64,000 nucleotides of DNA from Ruixingdingia sedimenti (GTDB lineage: Bacteria; Pseudomonadota; Alphaproteobacteria; Rhodobacterales; Rhodobacteraceae), in NCBI RefSeq assembly GCF_031432425.1, contig NZ_JAVKPH010000007.1, positions 118,832 through 182,831 on the forward strand, given 5' to 3'. How positions within the stretch are numbered: the stretch's first letter is position 1; every line of letters starts with the position of its first letter. Shown in pieces: positions 25,482 to 33,436 of this stretch. The position numbers and the translations under genes are program-made. A model generated the notes under the pieces. It saw only the letters and a program-made list of their open reading frames with translations. It ran no database searches and was not told the origin of the DNA.

Positions 25482-25593
25482 GGCGCGCATAAGAAGGAAG
25501 GCCGGAATTTCGCGTGGACAAACCGCGAAGCAGACGCAATGTTTACGCAGCGGAAAGCATTGCTGCACCGCCGCATCTATCGGAGAGACGCCA

Positions 25594-26889
25594 ATGACCA
25601 CCACTACCTTCCGTAATGCCGCAACGCGGCGCACCGTGATCAAGGGCCTCGCGGCCGGCGGTGGCGCATTGCTGGCGGCGGGCAGCTTTCCGCGCTTCGT
25701 GCAGGCCCAGTCCAGCGCGCCGATCAAGCTCGGATTCCAGCTGCACCGCACCGGGATCGGCGCCGCCTATGGCCGCTGGTACGAACGCACGACCCAGGCC
25801 GCGCTCAAGGTCCTGAACGAATCCGGCGGGATCAACGGCCGCCCGGTCGAAATCGTCTTCGAGGATGACGGCACCGACCCCAAACGCGGCGCCGAGGTGG
25901 TGGAAAAGCTGACCACCCAGCACGGCTGCGATCTGGTGTTCGGGGCGCTGTTCAGCCATGTCGTCACCGGATCGGCCCCCCGCGCGGGCGAACTGAAGGT
26001 GCCCTATCTGGTCTGTTCCGAGGGCTTCCACGTCGCCAGCGGCACGCTCAACCGCTGGACGTTGCAACCGGGCATCACCGATGTGCGCGCGCAGGTCAGC
26101 AGCATGGCGCCCTGGGTGACGCAGAACCTCGGCAAAAAGGTGACGATGGTGTTCCCCGACTATGCCTTCGGCCACGACCACCGCGACTATTTCACCGAGG
26201 CCGTCAAGGCGCAGGGCGGCGAGGTCATCAAGCACATCGCCATCCCGCCGACCGAGACCAGCTTCACCCGCTATCTGCCGCAGATCCCGCGGGATACCGA
26301 GGTTCTGTATCACGTCATGGTGGGCCCGGCGGTGCTGACCTTCGTCAAGGAACTGGGCGAGTTCTACGGCTCCGGCGCGCGGCCCGAAATCTTCGGCTTC
26401 ATCGACAGCCTGGAGGCCGTGGACATGGCGAGCCCGGGTCTGGAATTCCTCGAAGGCACGCATTTCTGGGAAGGCCACTGCCGCACCAAACAGGCCGACG
26501 CGCCGGATTATGAAACCGCCTATCGCGCCGCCGTGGGGGTGGACGACAACGGCGCCTCGGTGACGGATGCGCGGGATGTGTCGACCTATGGCCACATGTT
26601 CTCGTGCTGGGAAACGCTGTTCGTCATCAAGCAGGGGATGGAGGCCGCGGGCTATCAGGGCACGGCCGACCGGCAGAAATTCGTCGAGGCGGTCGAGGCG
26701 ATGACCGGTTTCGAGGCCGGGTTCGAACATCCGCAGGGCGACAAGCTGTTCAACGGCAAGACCCATCAGGTGTTCGGCCACCAGTTCATCACCCAGGTGC
26801 AGGGCGGCAAGCTGATCAAGGTGCATACCACCGCGATCGAGGATGGCATGTACCCCGACGCGGTGGATTACACCGCGCAATCCTTCTGA
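25594..26889 (+). CDS. Branched-chain-type ABC transporter periplasmic binding protein, Tat-exported
   Basis: This 431-residue protein belongs to the leucine/amide-binding superfamily (Peripla_BP_6 fold). It has a twin-arginine signal, TRRTVIKG at residues 11-18, a hydrophobic stretch and a likely cleavage after FVQAQ near 39, so it is exported folded. The mature part opens with IKLGFQLHRTGIGAAYGRWYE, the usual first strand and ligand loop, and contains GGINGRPVEIVFEDDGTDP near 82. GGAGAG precedes the ATG. It is followed by genes for two permeases and two ATPases. The ligand cannot be predicted; amino acids, urea and short amides are all carried by this family. Confidence 0.93.
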   Translation: MTTTTFRNAATRRTVIKGLAAGGGALLAAGSFPRFVQAQSSAPIKLGFQLHRTGIGAAYGRWYERTTQAALKVLNESGGINGRPVEIVFEDDGTDPKRGAEVVEKLTTQHGCDLVFGALFSHVVTGSAPRAGELKVPYLVCSEGFHVASGTLNRWTLQPGITDVRAQVSSMAPWVTQNLGKKVTMVFPDYAFGHDHRDYFTEAVKAQGGEVIKHIAIPPTETSFTRYLPQIPRDTEVLYHVMVGPAVLTFVKELGEFYGSGARPEIFGFIDSLEAVDMASPGLEFLEGTHFWEGHCRTKQADAPDYETAYRAAVGVDDNGASVTDARDVSTYGHMFSCWETLFVIKQGMEAAGYQGTADRQKFVEAVEAMTGFEAGFEHPQGDKLFNGKTHQVFGHQFITQVQGGKLIKVHTTAIEDGMYPDAVDYTAQSF

Positions 26890-26896
26890 CCTCGAG

Positions 26897-26919
26897 GCGG
26901 GGGCCGCCAGGGCCCCCGC
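26897..26919 (+). terminator. GC-rich intercistronic hairpin after the binding-protein gene
   Basis: A perfect 9-base stem GCGGGGGCC / GGCCCCCGC with loop GCCAG starts 8 bases past the binding-protein stop. It has only TTT after it. In solute-importer operons such hairpins often protect the upstream message and lower downstream expression, giving excess binding protein; that role is inferred. Confidence 0.6.
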
Positions 26920-26929
26920 GTTTGCCCTC

Positions 26930-27808
26930 GTGTCGCTCGGTCCGCTTCTTCTTCTGGCCCTGATGGAGGGGCTCGTCGCCGCCGCCGTTCTGGCGCTGAC
27001 CGCGGTGGGGCTGAGCCTTGTGTTCGGCGTCATGCGCGTGGTCAATGTCGCGCATGGCGAATTCTTCATGCTGGGGGCGGTTTCGGCCTGGTTCGTGACG
27101 CAATGGGTGCCCGGGCCGCCCGCGCTGGCCTTTGCGGTGGCGCTGGTCGCCTGCCCGCTGATCGTCGCGGGGGTGGCGGCGCTGGCCGATACGCTGGTGC
27201 TGAAACGGCTGAACTACAACCCCGAGGCGACGATCGTCGCCACCATCGGGCTGCTGTATATCATCCAGCAACTGGCGCTGAGCCTGTACGGCCCCGATGC
27301 CCGCCCGGTGCCCGCGCCCTTCACCTGGCGGCTGCAACTGCCGTGGTTCGGCTATTCGGGCTACAAGCTGGCGGTGGTCGCGGCGGCGGGGGCGATATTG
27401 CTGGCGGTCTGGCTGTTCCTGCGGCGCAGCCGCGCCGGGCTGGTGATGCGCGCCACCCAGATCGACGGCGAAACCGCGCGCGCCTTCGGCATCAACGTGG
27501 ATCGTGTCTATGCCGGCGTCTTTGCCCTTGGCGCGGCGCTGGCGGCGGTCGCTGCCGTGCTGATCGTGCCGATCCAGCAGGCGCATTACCTGATGGGGGG
27601 CGACCCGCTGTTGCTGAGCTTCATCGTCGTCATCATCGGCGGGCTCGGGTCGCTGCGCGGCACGCTGGTGGCGGCGCTGGTGATCGGGCTGTCGGACGGG
27701 ATGATTTCCATGTTCTTCGCGCCCACGCTGGCCAAGATCCTCGCCACGCTGCTGGTGGCGCTGGTGCTGGTGTTCCGCCCGCAGGGCCTGTTCGGGGGCC
27801 GGGCATGA
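26930..27808 (+). CDS. ABC transporter permease, LivH type
   Basis: First membrane subunit of the importer, with about eight transmembrane segments and the family signature GLSLVFGVMRVVNVAHGEFF near residue 25. Start choice is uncertain. The GTG at 26930 gives 292 residues and keeps a complete first membrane helix; the ATG at 26963 gives 281; neither has a good ribosome site. A longer upstream reading runs back through the intercistronic hairpin and binding-protein gene and is rejected. The stop overlaps the next permease ATG by 4 bases. Confidence 0.85.
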   Translation: MSLGPLLLLALMEGLVAAAVLALTAVGLSLVFGVMRVVNVAHGEFFMLGAVSAWFVTQWVPGPPALAFAVALVACPLIVAGVAALADTLVLKRLNYNPEATIVATIGLLYIIQQLALSLYGPDARPVPAPFTWRLQLPWFGYSGYKLAVVAAAGAILLAVWLFLRRSRAGLVMRATQIDGETARAFGINVDRVYAGVFALGAALAAVAAVLIVPIQQAHYLMGGDPLLLSFIVVIIGGLGSLRGTLVAALVIGLSDGMISMFFAPTLAKILATLLVALVLVFRPQGLFGGRA

Positions 27809-28737
27809 GGGTGCTGGCGCTGCATCTGGCGGTGATCGCGGCGCTGCTGGCGGCGCATTTCCTGCTGCCCGCCTATCACCACGCCAATGTCGCCCGCGTC
27901 ATGGTGCTGGCGGTGTTCGCCATGGGCTACAACATCGCCTTCGGCTATACGGGACTGCTGAGCCTTGGCCATGCGCTGTTCTTCGGCGCGGGGATGTATG
28001 CGGCGGGGCTGTTGGTGGTCTATCAGGGCTGGACGGCAGGCCCCGCGCTGATCGCCGGGCTGGTGGGCGGGGGGCTGGCCGCCGCGGCGGTGGGGCTGCT
28101 GGCGCTGCGCACGGCGGGCGTGTCGTTCATGATCGTGACGCTGATGTTCGCGCAGGCGGGCTATCTGACGGTGCTCTATTTCGGCGCCTGGACGCGGGGC
28201 GACGAGGGGCTGGTGATCCCCGCCGCCGGGCGGCAACTGGGCCCGCTGAACCTGTCGGACGACGGCACCCGCTATCTGGTGGCGCTGGCGCTGTTCGCTG
28301 TCGCGCTGCTGGCCAATCTGGCGCTGGTGCGGTCGCGTTTCGGCCGCGTCATGGTGGCGATGCGCGAGAATGAGGAGCGCAGCCGGATGCTCGGCTACGA
28401 CCCGTTCCGCACGAAACTGGCGGCGCTGGTGGCCTCGGGCCTTTATGCCGGGGCGGCGGGGGCGGCCTATGGGGTGATGTTCGGCTATGTCGGGGCGTCC
28501 TTCGCCGGGATCCAGTATTCCATCCTGCCGCTGCTCTATGTGCTGATGGGCGGGGCGGGCACGGCGCTGGGGCCGTTTCTGGGCGCGCTGGCCATGTTCT
28601 ACCTGATCGACATCGCCAGCGGCCTGACCACGGCGCATCTGCTGGTCGTGGGGGTGGCGCTGCTGGTGCTGGTGCTGTTCGCGCCGCGCGGGATTTTGGG
28701 CGCGCTGCGGGAAAGGCTGGCGCCGTGGCTGCCGTGA
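27805..28737 (+). CDS. ABC transporter permease, LivM type
   Basis: Second membrane subunit, 310 residues beginning MRVLALHLAVIAALLAAHF, with eight or nine hydrophobic segments. It carries the family-typical GYTGLLSLGHALFFGAGMYA near residue 48 and the cytoplasmic coupling region RSRFGRVMVAMRENEERSRM near 170. That region contacts the ATPase. It overlaps the first permease by 4 bases and the first ATPase gene by 13, indicating a single translationally coupled operon. Confidence 0.92.
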   Translation: MRVLALHLAVIAALLAAHFLLPAYHHANVARVMVLAVFAMGYNIAFGYTGLLSLGHALFFGAGMYAAGLLVVYQGWTAGPALIAGLVGGGLAAAAVGLLALRTAGVSFMIVTLMFAQAGYLTVLYFGAWTRGDEGLVIPAAGRQLGPLNLSDDGTRYLVALALFAVALLANLALVRSRFGRVMVAMRENEERSRMLGYDPFRTKLAALVASGLYAGAAGAAYGVMFGYVGASFAGIQYSILPLLYVLMGGAGTALGPFLGALAMFYLIDIASGLTTAHLLVVGVALLVLVLFAPRGILGALRERLAPWLP

Positions 28738-29435
28738 CGCTGTTGCAGGCCCGCGGGCTGACGCGGCATTTCGGCGGGCTCAGGGCCGTCGACGGGGTGG
28801 ATTTCGACCTGACGCAGGGCGAGATCCACGCCCTCATCGGCCCCAACGGCGCGGGCAAGACGACCTTCGTCAGCCTGCTGTGCGGCCGCGTCGCCGCGCA
28901 GGCGGGCAGCATCGCCTTTGCCGGGCAGGACATCACCCGCCTGCCCGCACAGGCGCGTGTCCGCCTCGGCATCGCCTATACGTTCCAGATCACGTCGATC
29001 TATGCGCGGCTCAGCGTCTACGACAACGTGGCCCTCGCCGTGCAGCGCCGCGGCCTGCGCGACCTGCGGGCGGGCGTGATGGCGGCGCTGGACCGCGTGG
29101 GCCTTGGCGCGCAGGCGGATCAGGTGGCGGGCACGCTGTCCTACGGGCATCAGCGGCTGCTGGAAATCGCCATGGGCCTTGGCCTCGCGCCGCGGCTGCT
29201 GATCCTGGACGAGCCGACGCAAGGGCTGGCGGCAGGCGAGATCGAGGGCTTCAAGACTCTCGTCCGCGGTCTGGTGCCGGATGTCACGGTGCTGCTGATC
29301 GAACACAACATGGATGTGGTGATGGATCTGGCCGACCGGATCACGGTGCTGAACTTCGGCCGTGTGCTGGCCACCGGGACGCCCGCGCAGATCCGGGCCG
29401 ACAGGGCGGTGCAGGCCGCCTATCTGGGGGGCTGA
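28725..29435 (+). CDS. ABC transporter ATP-binding protein, LivG type
   Basis: One of two cytoplasmic ATPases powering the importer. The 236-residue product (GTG start inside the permease gene, GGAAAGG about 8 bases before) has Walker A GPNGAGKTT near residue 40 and a Q-loop region ending YTFQI. The signature is the variant LSYGHQRLLEIAMGL rather than LSGGQ, and Walker B is LLILDEPTQGL. The short variant signature is usual for LivG-type subunits. The next ATPase starts directly after its stop. Confidence 0.93.
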   Translation: MAAVTLLQARGLTRHFGGLRAVDGVDFDLTQGEIHALIGPNGAGKTTFVSLLCGRVAAQAGSIAFAGQDITRLPAQARVRLGIAYTFQITSIYARLSVYDNVALAVQRRGLRDLRAGVMAALDRVGLGAQADQVAGTLSYGHQRLLEIAMGLGLAPRLLILDEPTQGLAAGEIEGFKTLVRGLVPDVTVLLIEHNMDVVMDLADRITVLNFGRVLATGTPAQIRADRAVQAAYLGG

Positions 29436-30131
29436 ATGCTGGTTCTGAACGGCGTCGATGCGGGCTATGGCGGGGTGCAGGTGCTGCGCGGACTGAGCTT
29501 CGCCGCCCGCGCGGGCGAGGTGACCTGCGTCATGGGCCGCAACGGGGCCGGCAAGTCGACCCTTCTGCGCTGTATCATGGGGCTGGTGCGGGTGCGCGAG
29601 GGCGAGGTTCTGCTGGACGGCCAGCCCATCCACCAGCTGCCCGCGCATGAGGTGCCGCGCCGGGGCATCGGCTATGTGCCGCAGGGCCGCCGCCTGTTCG
29701 GCCCGCTGACGGTGGCCGAAAACCTCGACATCGGCCTGATGACCCGCAACCGGGGCGCCGAGGTGCGCGAACGGGTGCTGGCCCTGTTCCCCCGCCTGCG
29801 CGAACGGCTGGATCAGGTGTCGTCGACCCTTTCGGGGGGCGAACAGCAGATGTTGGCCATCGCGCGGGCGCTGTGTCTGGAACCGCGGGTGCTGTTGCTG
29901 GACGAGCCGGCCGAAGGCTTGCAGCCCTCGATGATCGCGCTGATCCGCGACACGGTGGTGGCGCTGCGGGCGACGGGGGTGACGGTGGTGCTGGTGGAAC
30001 AGCGGGTGGATACCGCCTTGGCGCTGGCCGACCGCGTGGCCTTCGTCACCGGCGGGCAGGTGGCAGAGGTGCTGGCGGCCGAGGGGCTGACCCACGACGC
30101 GCCGCAGTTCCACCGCTATCTGGGTGTCTGA
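29436..30131 (+). CDS. ABC transporter ATP-binding protein, LivF type
   Basis: Second ATPase of the importer, 231 residues, with Walker A GRNGAGKST near residue 33, the PQGRRLFGPLTV Q-loop block near 85, the signature LSGGEQQMLAIARAL near 130 and Walker B VLLLDEPAEGL. It starts at the base after the preceding stop and closes the operon. Its 3' end overlaps the 3' end of the convergent HD-domain gene by 16 bases, so the two transcripts are antisense at their ends. Confidence 0.93.
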   Translation: MLVLNGVDAGYGGVQVLRGLSFAARAGEVTCVMGRNGAGKSTLLRCIMGLVRVREGEVLLDGQPIHQLPAHEVPRRGIGYVPQGRRLFGPLTVAENLDIGLMTRNRGAEVRERVLALFPRLRERLDQVSSTLSGGEQQMLAIARALCLEPRVLLLDEPAEGLQPSMIALIRDTVVALRATGVTVVLVEQRVDTALALADRVAFVTGGQVAEVLAAEGLTHDAPQFHRYLGV

Positions 30132-30712
30132 TCCAGCAGTTCGGCATGCCGCGCAAGGAAATCCGCCCGCACCTGTGCGGCGGGGCGCAACAGGATCTCC
30201 AGCCCCTTCAGCAGCGCCGCCCCCGGGCGGCCGAAGAAACGGTCGGCCTCGTCGGGGGAAAACCCCGCGATTTCCACCGCTTCCAGCCAGGCGGAAACCC
30301 GGTCGGCGCGCTTGATCGCGGTCTTGACCGTGACGGGCAGCGCCGTGGGCAGGCCAAAGCGCAGATGGATCGCAGCGGTCAGCCGTGCGTCCAGATCCTC
30401 GTACCCGCCGCCCACGGTGGCCTTCACCGGGCTGATCATGTCGCCGATCACATATTCCGGCGCGTCGTGCAGCAGCGCCGCCAGCCGCCAGCGGGTGGGG
30501 GCGGCGGGGTTCATGCGGGCATAGATCCGTTCCACCAGCAGCGAATGTTCCGCCACCGAATAGGGCCAGTCGCCCTGCGTCTGCCCGTTCCACCGCGCGA
30601 CGAAGGCGAGGCCATGGGCGATGTCCTCGATCTCGATATCCATCGGCGTCGGGTCGAGCAGGTCGAGCCTGCGGCCCGACAGCATCCTTTGCCACGCGCG
30701 CGGCTGTTTCAT
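30116..30712 (-). CDS. HD-domain phosphohydrolase (YfbR-like 5'-nucleotidase candidate)
   Basis: The ATG at 30712 follows GAGGGGG closely and gives 198 residues; a 13-codon upstream extension is less likely. The metal-binding HD fold is visible as SVAEHSLLVERIYARM near residue 57, LLHDAPEYVIGDM near 80 and a late aspartate in KRADRVSAWLEAVE. This resembles YfbR-type 5'-deoxynucleotidases, but substrate residues cannot be verified, so the nucleotide activity is provisional. It lies 56 bases downstream of flgD on the same strand and could be read from the flagellar operon, though it need not be a flagellar gene. Confidence 0.85.
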   Translation of the reverse strand: MKQPRAWQRMLSGRRLDLLDPTPMDIEIEDIAHGLAFVARWNGQTQGDWPYSVAEHSLLVERIYARMNPAAPTRWRLAALLHDAPEYVIGDMISPVKATVGGGYEDLDARLTAAIHLRFGLPTALPVTVKTAIKRADRVSAWLEAVEIAGFSPDEADRFFGRPGAALLKGLEILLRPAAQVRADFLARHAELLDQTPR

Positions 30713-30768
30713 GGCGCCCCCTCGTCTGACGCCCCCCGTATCCGCAATCACGGGACGGTTGTCGAGCC

Positions 30769-31419
30769 TCAGCCGGGCCGACGCAGGGCCGAAACCGCAC
30801 CGGCGGCGACGCTGATGTCGCCCGGCGTCATCAGCATGATCCCGCCCCCGGTTCTGCGCGCTTCCAGCACCGGGGCGTAGACCTCGACGGTGTTGGTGCC
30901 AAGCAGGCTGTCGCCGGAATAGCTTTCCAGTTCAAAGCTGTAGGTGCCATGGGGCAGGGGCGCGCCATCCGCCGCCGTGCCGCCCCAGTCGAGCGTTTCC
31001 GCCGTCAGCGCGATATCCTCGCGCGAAACGGTCCGCCCGTCGGCGTCGCGCACCACCAGCACCGCCCGGTCCGCCAGCGCCGCCGGGTTGGGCGACAGCG
31101 TGACGGTGCCGCCCGTGAACCGCACCGGCGCCGGCACCTGCACCTCCATCCCGATCCAGCCCGACAGCTGCGCCATGTTCATCAGCCCCAGTTGCGACGA
31201 CACCGTTTCCAGCATCTGGTTCGTCCGCATCTGCTGTTCCACGGTGGAAAAGCTGGCCATCTGCTGCGCGAACTGGGTCGAATCCATCGGGTTCAGCGGG
31301 TCCTGGTTCTGCATCTGCGTGGTCAGCATGCGCAGGAAGGTGTCGAAGTCGGAATTGAGCAACTGCCGCCGGGTGCCGCCCGTGGCGGTGCTGCCGGCGG
31401 CGGTATTGGTGATCTCCAT
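30769..31419 (-). CDS. flgD: Flagellar hook-capping protein FlgD
   Basis: FlgD is the scaffold cap that lets hook subunits polymerise outside the cell. The 216-residue product has the N-terminal export and cap region DFDTFLRMLTTQMQNQDPLN near residue 24, followed by STQFAQQMASFSTVEQQ. A C-terminal beta domain carries WGGTAADGAPLPHGTYSFEL. GAGGA precedes the ATG. It is immediately downstream of fliK (7 bases), consistent with hook-length and hook-cap genes being expressed together. Confidence 0.96.
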   Translation of the reverse strand: MEITNTAAGSTATGGTRRQLLNSDFDTFLRMLTTQMQNQDPLNPMDSTQFAQQMASFSTVEQQMRTNQMLETVSSQLGLMNMAQLSGWIGMEVQVPAPVRFTGGTVTLSPNPAALADRAVLVVRDADGRTVSREDIALTAETLDWGGTAADGAPLPHGTYSFELESYSGDSLLGTNTVEVYAPVLEARRTGGGIMLMTPGDISVAAGAVSALRRPG

Positions 31420-31426
31420 CGGGTCC

Positions 31427-32512
31427 TCACAATCTCAGGTCGAGGCCGGACGCCCGGGTGGGCGCGGGCGTCTGTGCGGCCGCCATGGCGGGCGGCGCGG
31501 GTGGCGGGCTGTCGTCACGGGGCGGCTGGTCCCCGCCCCGCCCGCCGGCAAAGCCGGGGGCGCCGAAATCCAGCACCGCCCCCCCGAAGCCCGCCGCGCG
31601 AAACTCCGCCGCCAGTTCGGCGGCGTTGCGGCGCAGCAGGTCCAGCGTCTCGGGCCGGTCCGCATGGATCGTGGCGCGGATCGTGTCGCCCTCGGGCATC
31701 AGCATCAGCCGCAGGGTGCCAAGCTCCGGCGGGTCGAGCCGCAGTTCCACCACCCCGTCCCCCTGCTGCGCGGCCTCGGCAATGCGCCGCAGGGCCGGGA
31801 GTGGCGCGGGCGGGGCTGCGGCGGGCATGGTTCCCGCAGAGGTTGGCCGCGGCGCGGCTGCCGGGGATGACGCGGTGTCGGCGAGCGGGACCGGCCCTTG
31901 GTCTGCGCCAGCCTGTTCCCCGACCCCCGGCACCATCACGGTGTCGAGGACCGGGCTATCCGATTCCGGCAGGGATGGCATCGCGGGATCATCCATCGGC
32001 ACGAATTCCACCACCGGGGGCGGCGCGGCATGCAGCGGCCGGATGAAACGCAGGCTGGCGCCGGGAAACGCCGCCAGGCTGGTTTCGAGCGACGCCGGGC
32101 CGATATGCGGCAAATCGGGCTCGGCTGGCTGCGGGGGTGCGGTGGGGGTCTGGGTGAATAAAACCGTCTCTGTATCACTGGAATCGAGACCGATAGCGCC
32201 CTCGGCAGGAGCCGCCTGACCCCCCTTCTGCACGTTGGCTCGCAGCGGATCCGGCGGTGAGGGCCACGGGATCGCCGTTCCGGGCAGAATCTCCGCCCCC
32301 TCGGCCCCAGACGAGTCGGCCTGTTCCTCCGCCGGGCCGATGCGGGTCTGGAACGCGCCGCGACCGAAGGCGGGCGACAGGACGGCAAAGCCCGGCGCCG
32401 CCCCCGCCATCAGCGCCGCGAAATCACCGCCGCCTTCGCCTCCTGCCGCCGGTGCCGCTACGCCCCGTGCCACGCCCTGCACGGCCCCCGCCGGGATGTC
32501 GAACCATGCCAT
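31427..32512 (-). CDS. fliK: Flagellar hook-length control protein FliK
   Basis: The ATG at 32512 (MAWFDIPAGAVQGV) gives 361 residues; a longer frame running past it overlaps divergent genes and is discarded. The first 250 residues are disordered, rich in A, P, G and acidic residues, as expected for the secreted ruler part. The C-terminal switch domain is seen as GVVELRLDPPELGTLRLMLM near residue 258 and IHADRPETLDLLRRNAAEL near 287. FliK measures hook length and switches FlhB substrate specificity. It heads a fliK-flgD unit and is divergent from the rod-protein gene. Confidence 0.9.
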   Translation of the reverse strand: MAWFDIPAGAVQGVARGVAAPAAGGEGGGDFAALMAGAAPGFAVLSPAFGRGAFQTRIGPAEEQADSSGAEGAEILPGTAIPWPSPPDPLRANVQKGGQAAPAEGAIGLDSSDTETVLFTQTPTAPPQPAEPDLPHIGPASLETSLAAFPGASLRFIRPLHAAPPPVVEFVPMDDPAMPSLPESDSPVLDTVMVPGVGEQAGADQGPVPLADTASSPAAAPRPTSAGTMPAAAPPAPLPALRRIAEAAQQGDGVVELRLDPPELGTLRLMLMPEGDTIRATIHADRPETLDLLRRNAAELAAEFRAAGFGGAVLDFGAPGFAGGRGGDQPPRDDSPPPAPPAMAAAQTPAPTRASGLDLRL

Positions 32513-32562
32513 CGTGCCTGCCGATCCTGTTGTTTCCGCCCCACCACTCTGGCCGCAAGGAG

Positions 32563-32577
32563 TTACCGCTTGTTTAC
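32563..32577. promoter_or_regulatory. Weak CtrA-like box between fliK and the rod-protein gene
   Basis: TTAC-N7-TTAC lies in the 106-base divergent region, 51-65 bases from the fliK start and 42-56 from the rod-binding gene start. Both half-sites differ from TTAA at one base but spacing and position match the better boxes at fliF and flgE. Treat as tentative. Confidence 0.25.
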
Positions 32578-32618
32578 CGGATGCGGAAAAAATGGCCCCG
32601 CAACGAAAGGAACCGCCG

Positions 32619-32900
32619 ATGATCCCCCCGATTCCCCCCGACCGCCCGCCGCCGCAGCCGGACAGGGACGCCACCCTGCGCGCCCGCGCGCAAGAGATGG
32701 AGGCGCTGTTTCTGGCCGAAATGCTGGGCCACGCGGGCCTTGGCGCCACGTCGGGGGACTTTGGCGGCGGCGTGGGCGAAGAACAGTTCGCATCCTTCCT
32801 GCGCGCCGAACAGGCGAGGGCCATCACGGCAAAGGGGGGAATCGGGCTGGCCGAATCGCTTTTCAAGGCCCTGGCCGCGCGGGGCCGCGATGCGGGGTGA
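32619..32900 (+). CDS. Rod-binding protein (FlgJ N-terminal domain only)
   Basis: This 93-residue protein corresponds to the rod-binding half of FlgJ and lacks the muramidase half. The signature ARAQEMEALFLAEMLGHAGL lies near residue 22, followed by GVGEEQFASFLRAEQARAI. AAAGGA precedes the chosen ATG by about 8 bases; an in-frame ATG 9 codons upstream is possible. A separate lytic transglycosylase at 46.7-47.4 kb probably supplies the wall-cutting activity. The stop overlaps the start of the next gene by 11 bases. Confidence 0.88.
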   Translation: MIPPIPPDRPPPQPDRDATLRARAQEMEALFLAEMLGHAGLGATSGDFGGGVGEEQFASFLRAEQARAITAKGGIGLAESLFKALAARGRDAG

Positions 32901-33237
32901 TCCGGCGCTGGCCCGGCTGGAACGGGCGCTGGAGGATGTGGGCGCGGCGCTGGCCGGGGGCGCCTTCGCGGGGCTCGGCCCGCTGACGGGGGAACTGGAT
33001 GCCGCGCTGGCCGCGGTCGAGGCGCATCCGCCCGCCGACCGCGCGGCGCTGGACCGGCTGGCCGCGCGCGCGCGGGGCAACATGACAATGCTGGCGGCGG
33101 CGGCGCGGGGCGTGCGCGCGGCGCGCCAGCGGCTGCGCGACCTGACCGCGGCGGGGCAGGGCATCGGCACCTATGACCGCGATGGCCGCCGCACCGTCAT
33201 CGGCCCCGGGGCGGACCGGCCGCCGCACCGGTCCTGA
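32890..33237 (+). CDS. Small helical protein, FlgN-like export chaperone candidate
   Basis: This 115-residue product is almost entirely helical (LERALEDVGAALAGG, LDRLAARARGNMTMLAAAAR). It ends with GTYDRDGRRTVIGPG, a layout like FlgN, the cytoplasmic chaperone for hook-filament junction proteins FlgK and FlgL. Its start overlaps the rod-protein stop by 11 bases and the flagellin follows on the same strand. Sequence evidence for FlgN is weak because the family diverges strongly; position and architecture carry the argument. Confidence 0.8.
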   Translation: MRGDPALARLERALEDVGAALAGGAFAGLGPLTGELDAALAAVEAHPPADRAALDRLAARARGNMTMLAAAARGVRAARQRLRDLTAAGQGIGTYDRDGRRTVIGPGADRPPHRS

Positions 33238-33271
33238 GATGGCTCAAATGCCACCGATTTCGCCCCGGACC

Positions 33272-33286
33272 TTAGCGAGTTCTTAG
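33272..33286 (+). promoter_or_regulatory. CtrA-like box upstream of flagellin
   Basis: TTAG-N7-TTAG occurs 151-165 bases upstream of the flagellin ATG. Spacing is that of a CtrA site, each half has one mismatch to TTAA, and the remaining leader is long enough to contain the stem-loop at 33304-33339. Confidence 0.4.
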
Positions 33287-33303
33287 AGATTCGGGCGCCA
33301 GAT

Positions 33304-33339
33304 GGCCCTGCACCCCGGTCGGGGTGGCGCTACAGGGCC
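33304..33339 (+). promoter_or_regulatory. Nested stem-loop in the flagellin mRNA leader
   Basis: An outer stem GGCCCTG (33304-33310) / CAGGGCC (33333-33339) encloses an inner stem CACCCCG (33311-33317) / CGGGGTG (33320-33326). The two stems stack directly on the 5' side. It lies about 100 bases before the flagellin ATG, within the probable untranslated leader. In Caulobacter FlbT acts on the flagellin leader; a like role here is inference. Confidence 0.5.
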
Positions 33340-33436
33340 GACCTGAAGCACCGGCAGAAACGCCGCCAGTGCCGCCCGGAACCCGGGTGGCGGGTATGCC
33401 GCGCCAAAAGCGCCGGCGCAGAAAGGGAAAATACCG

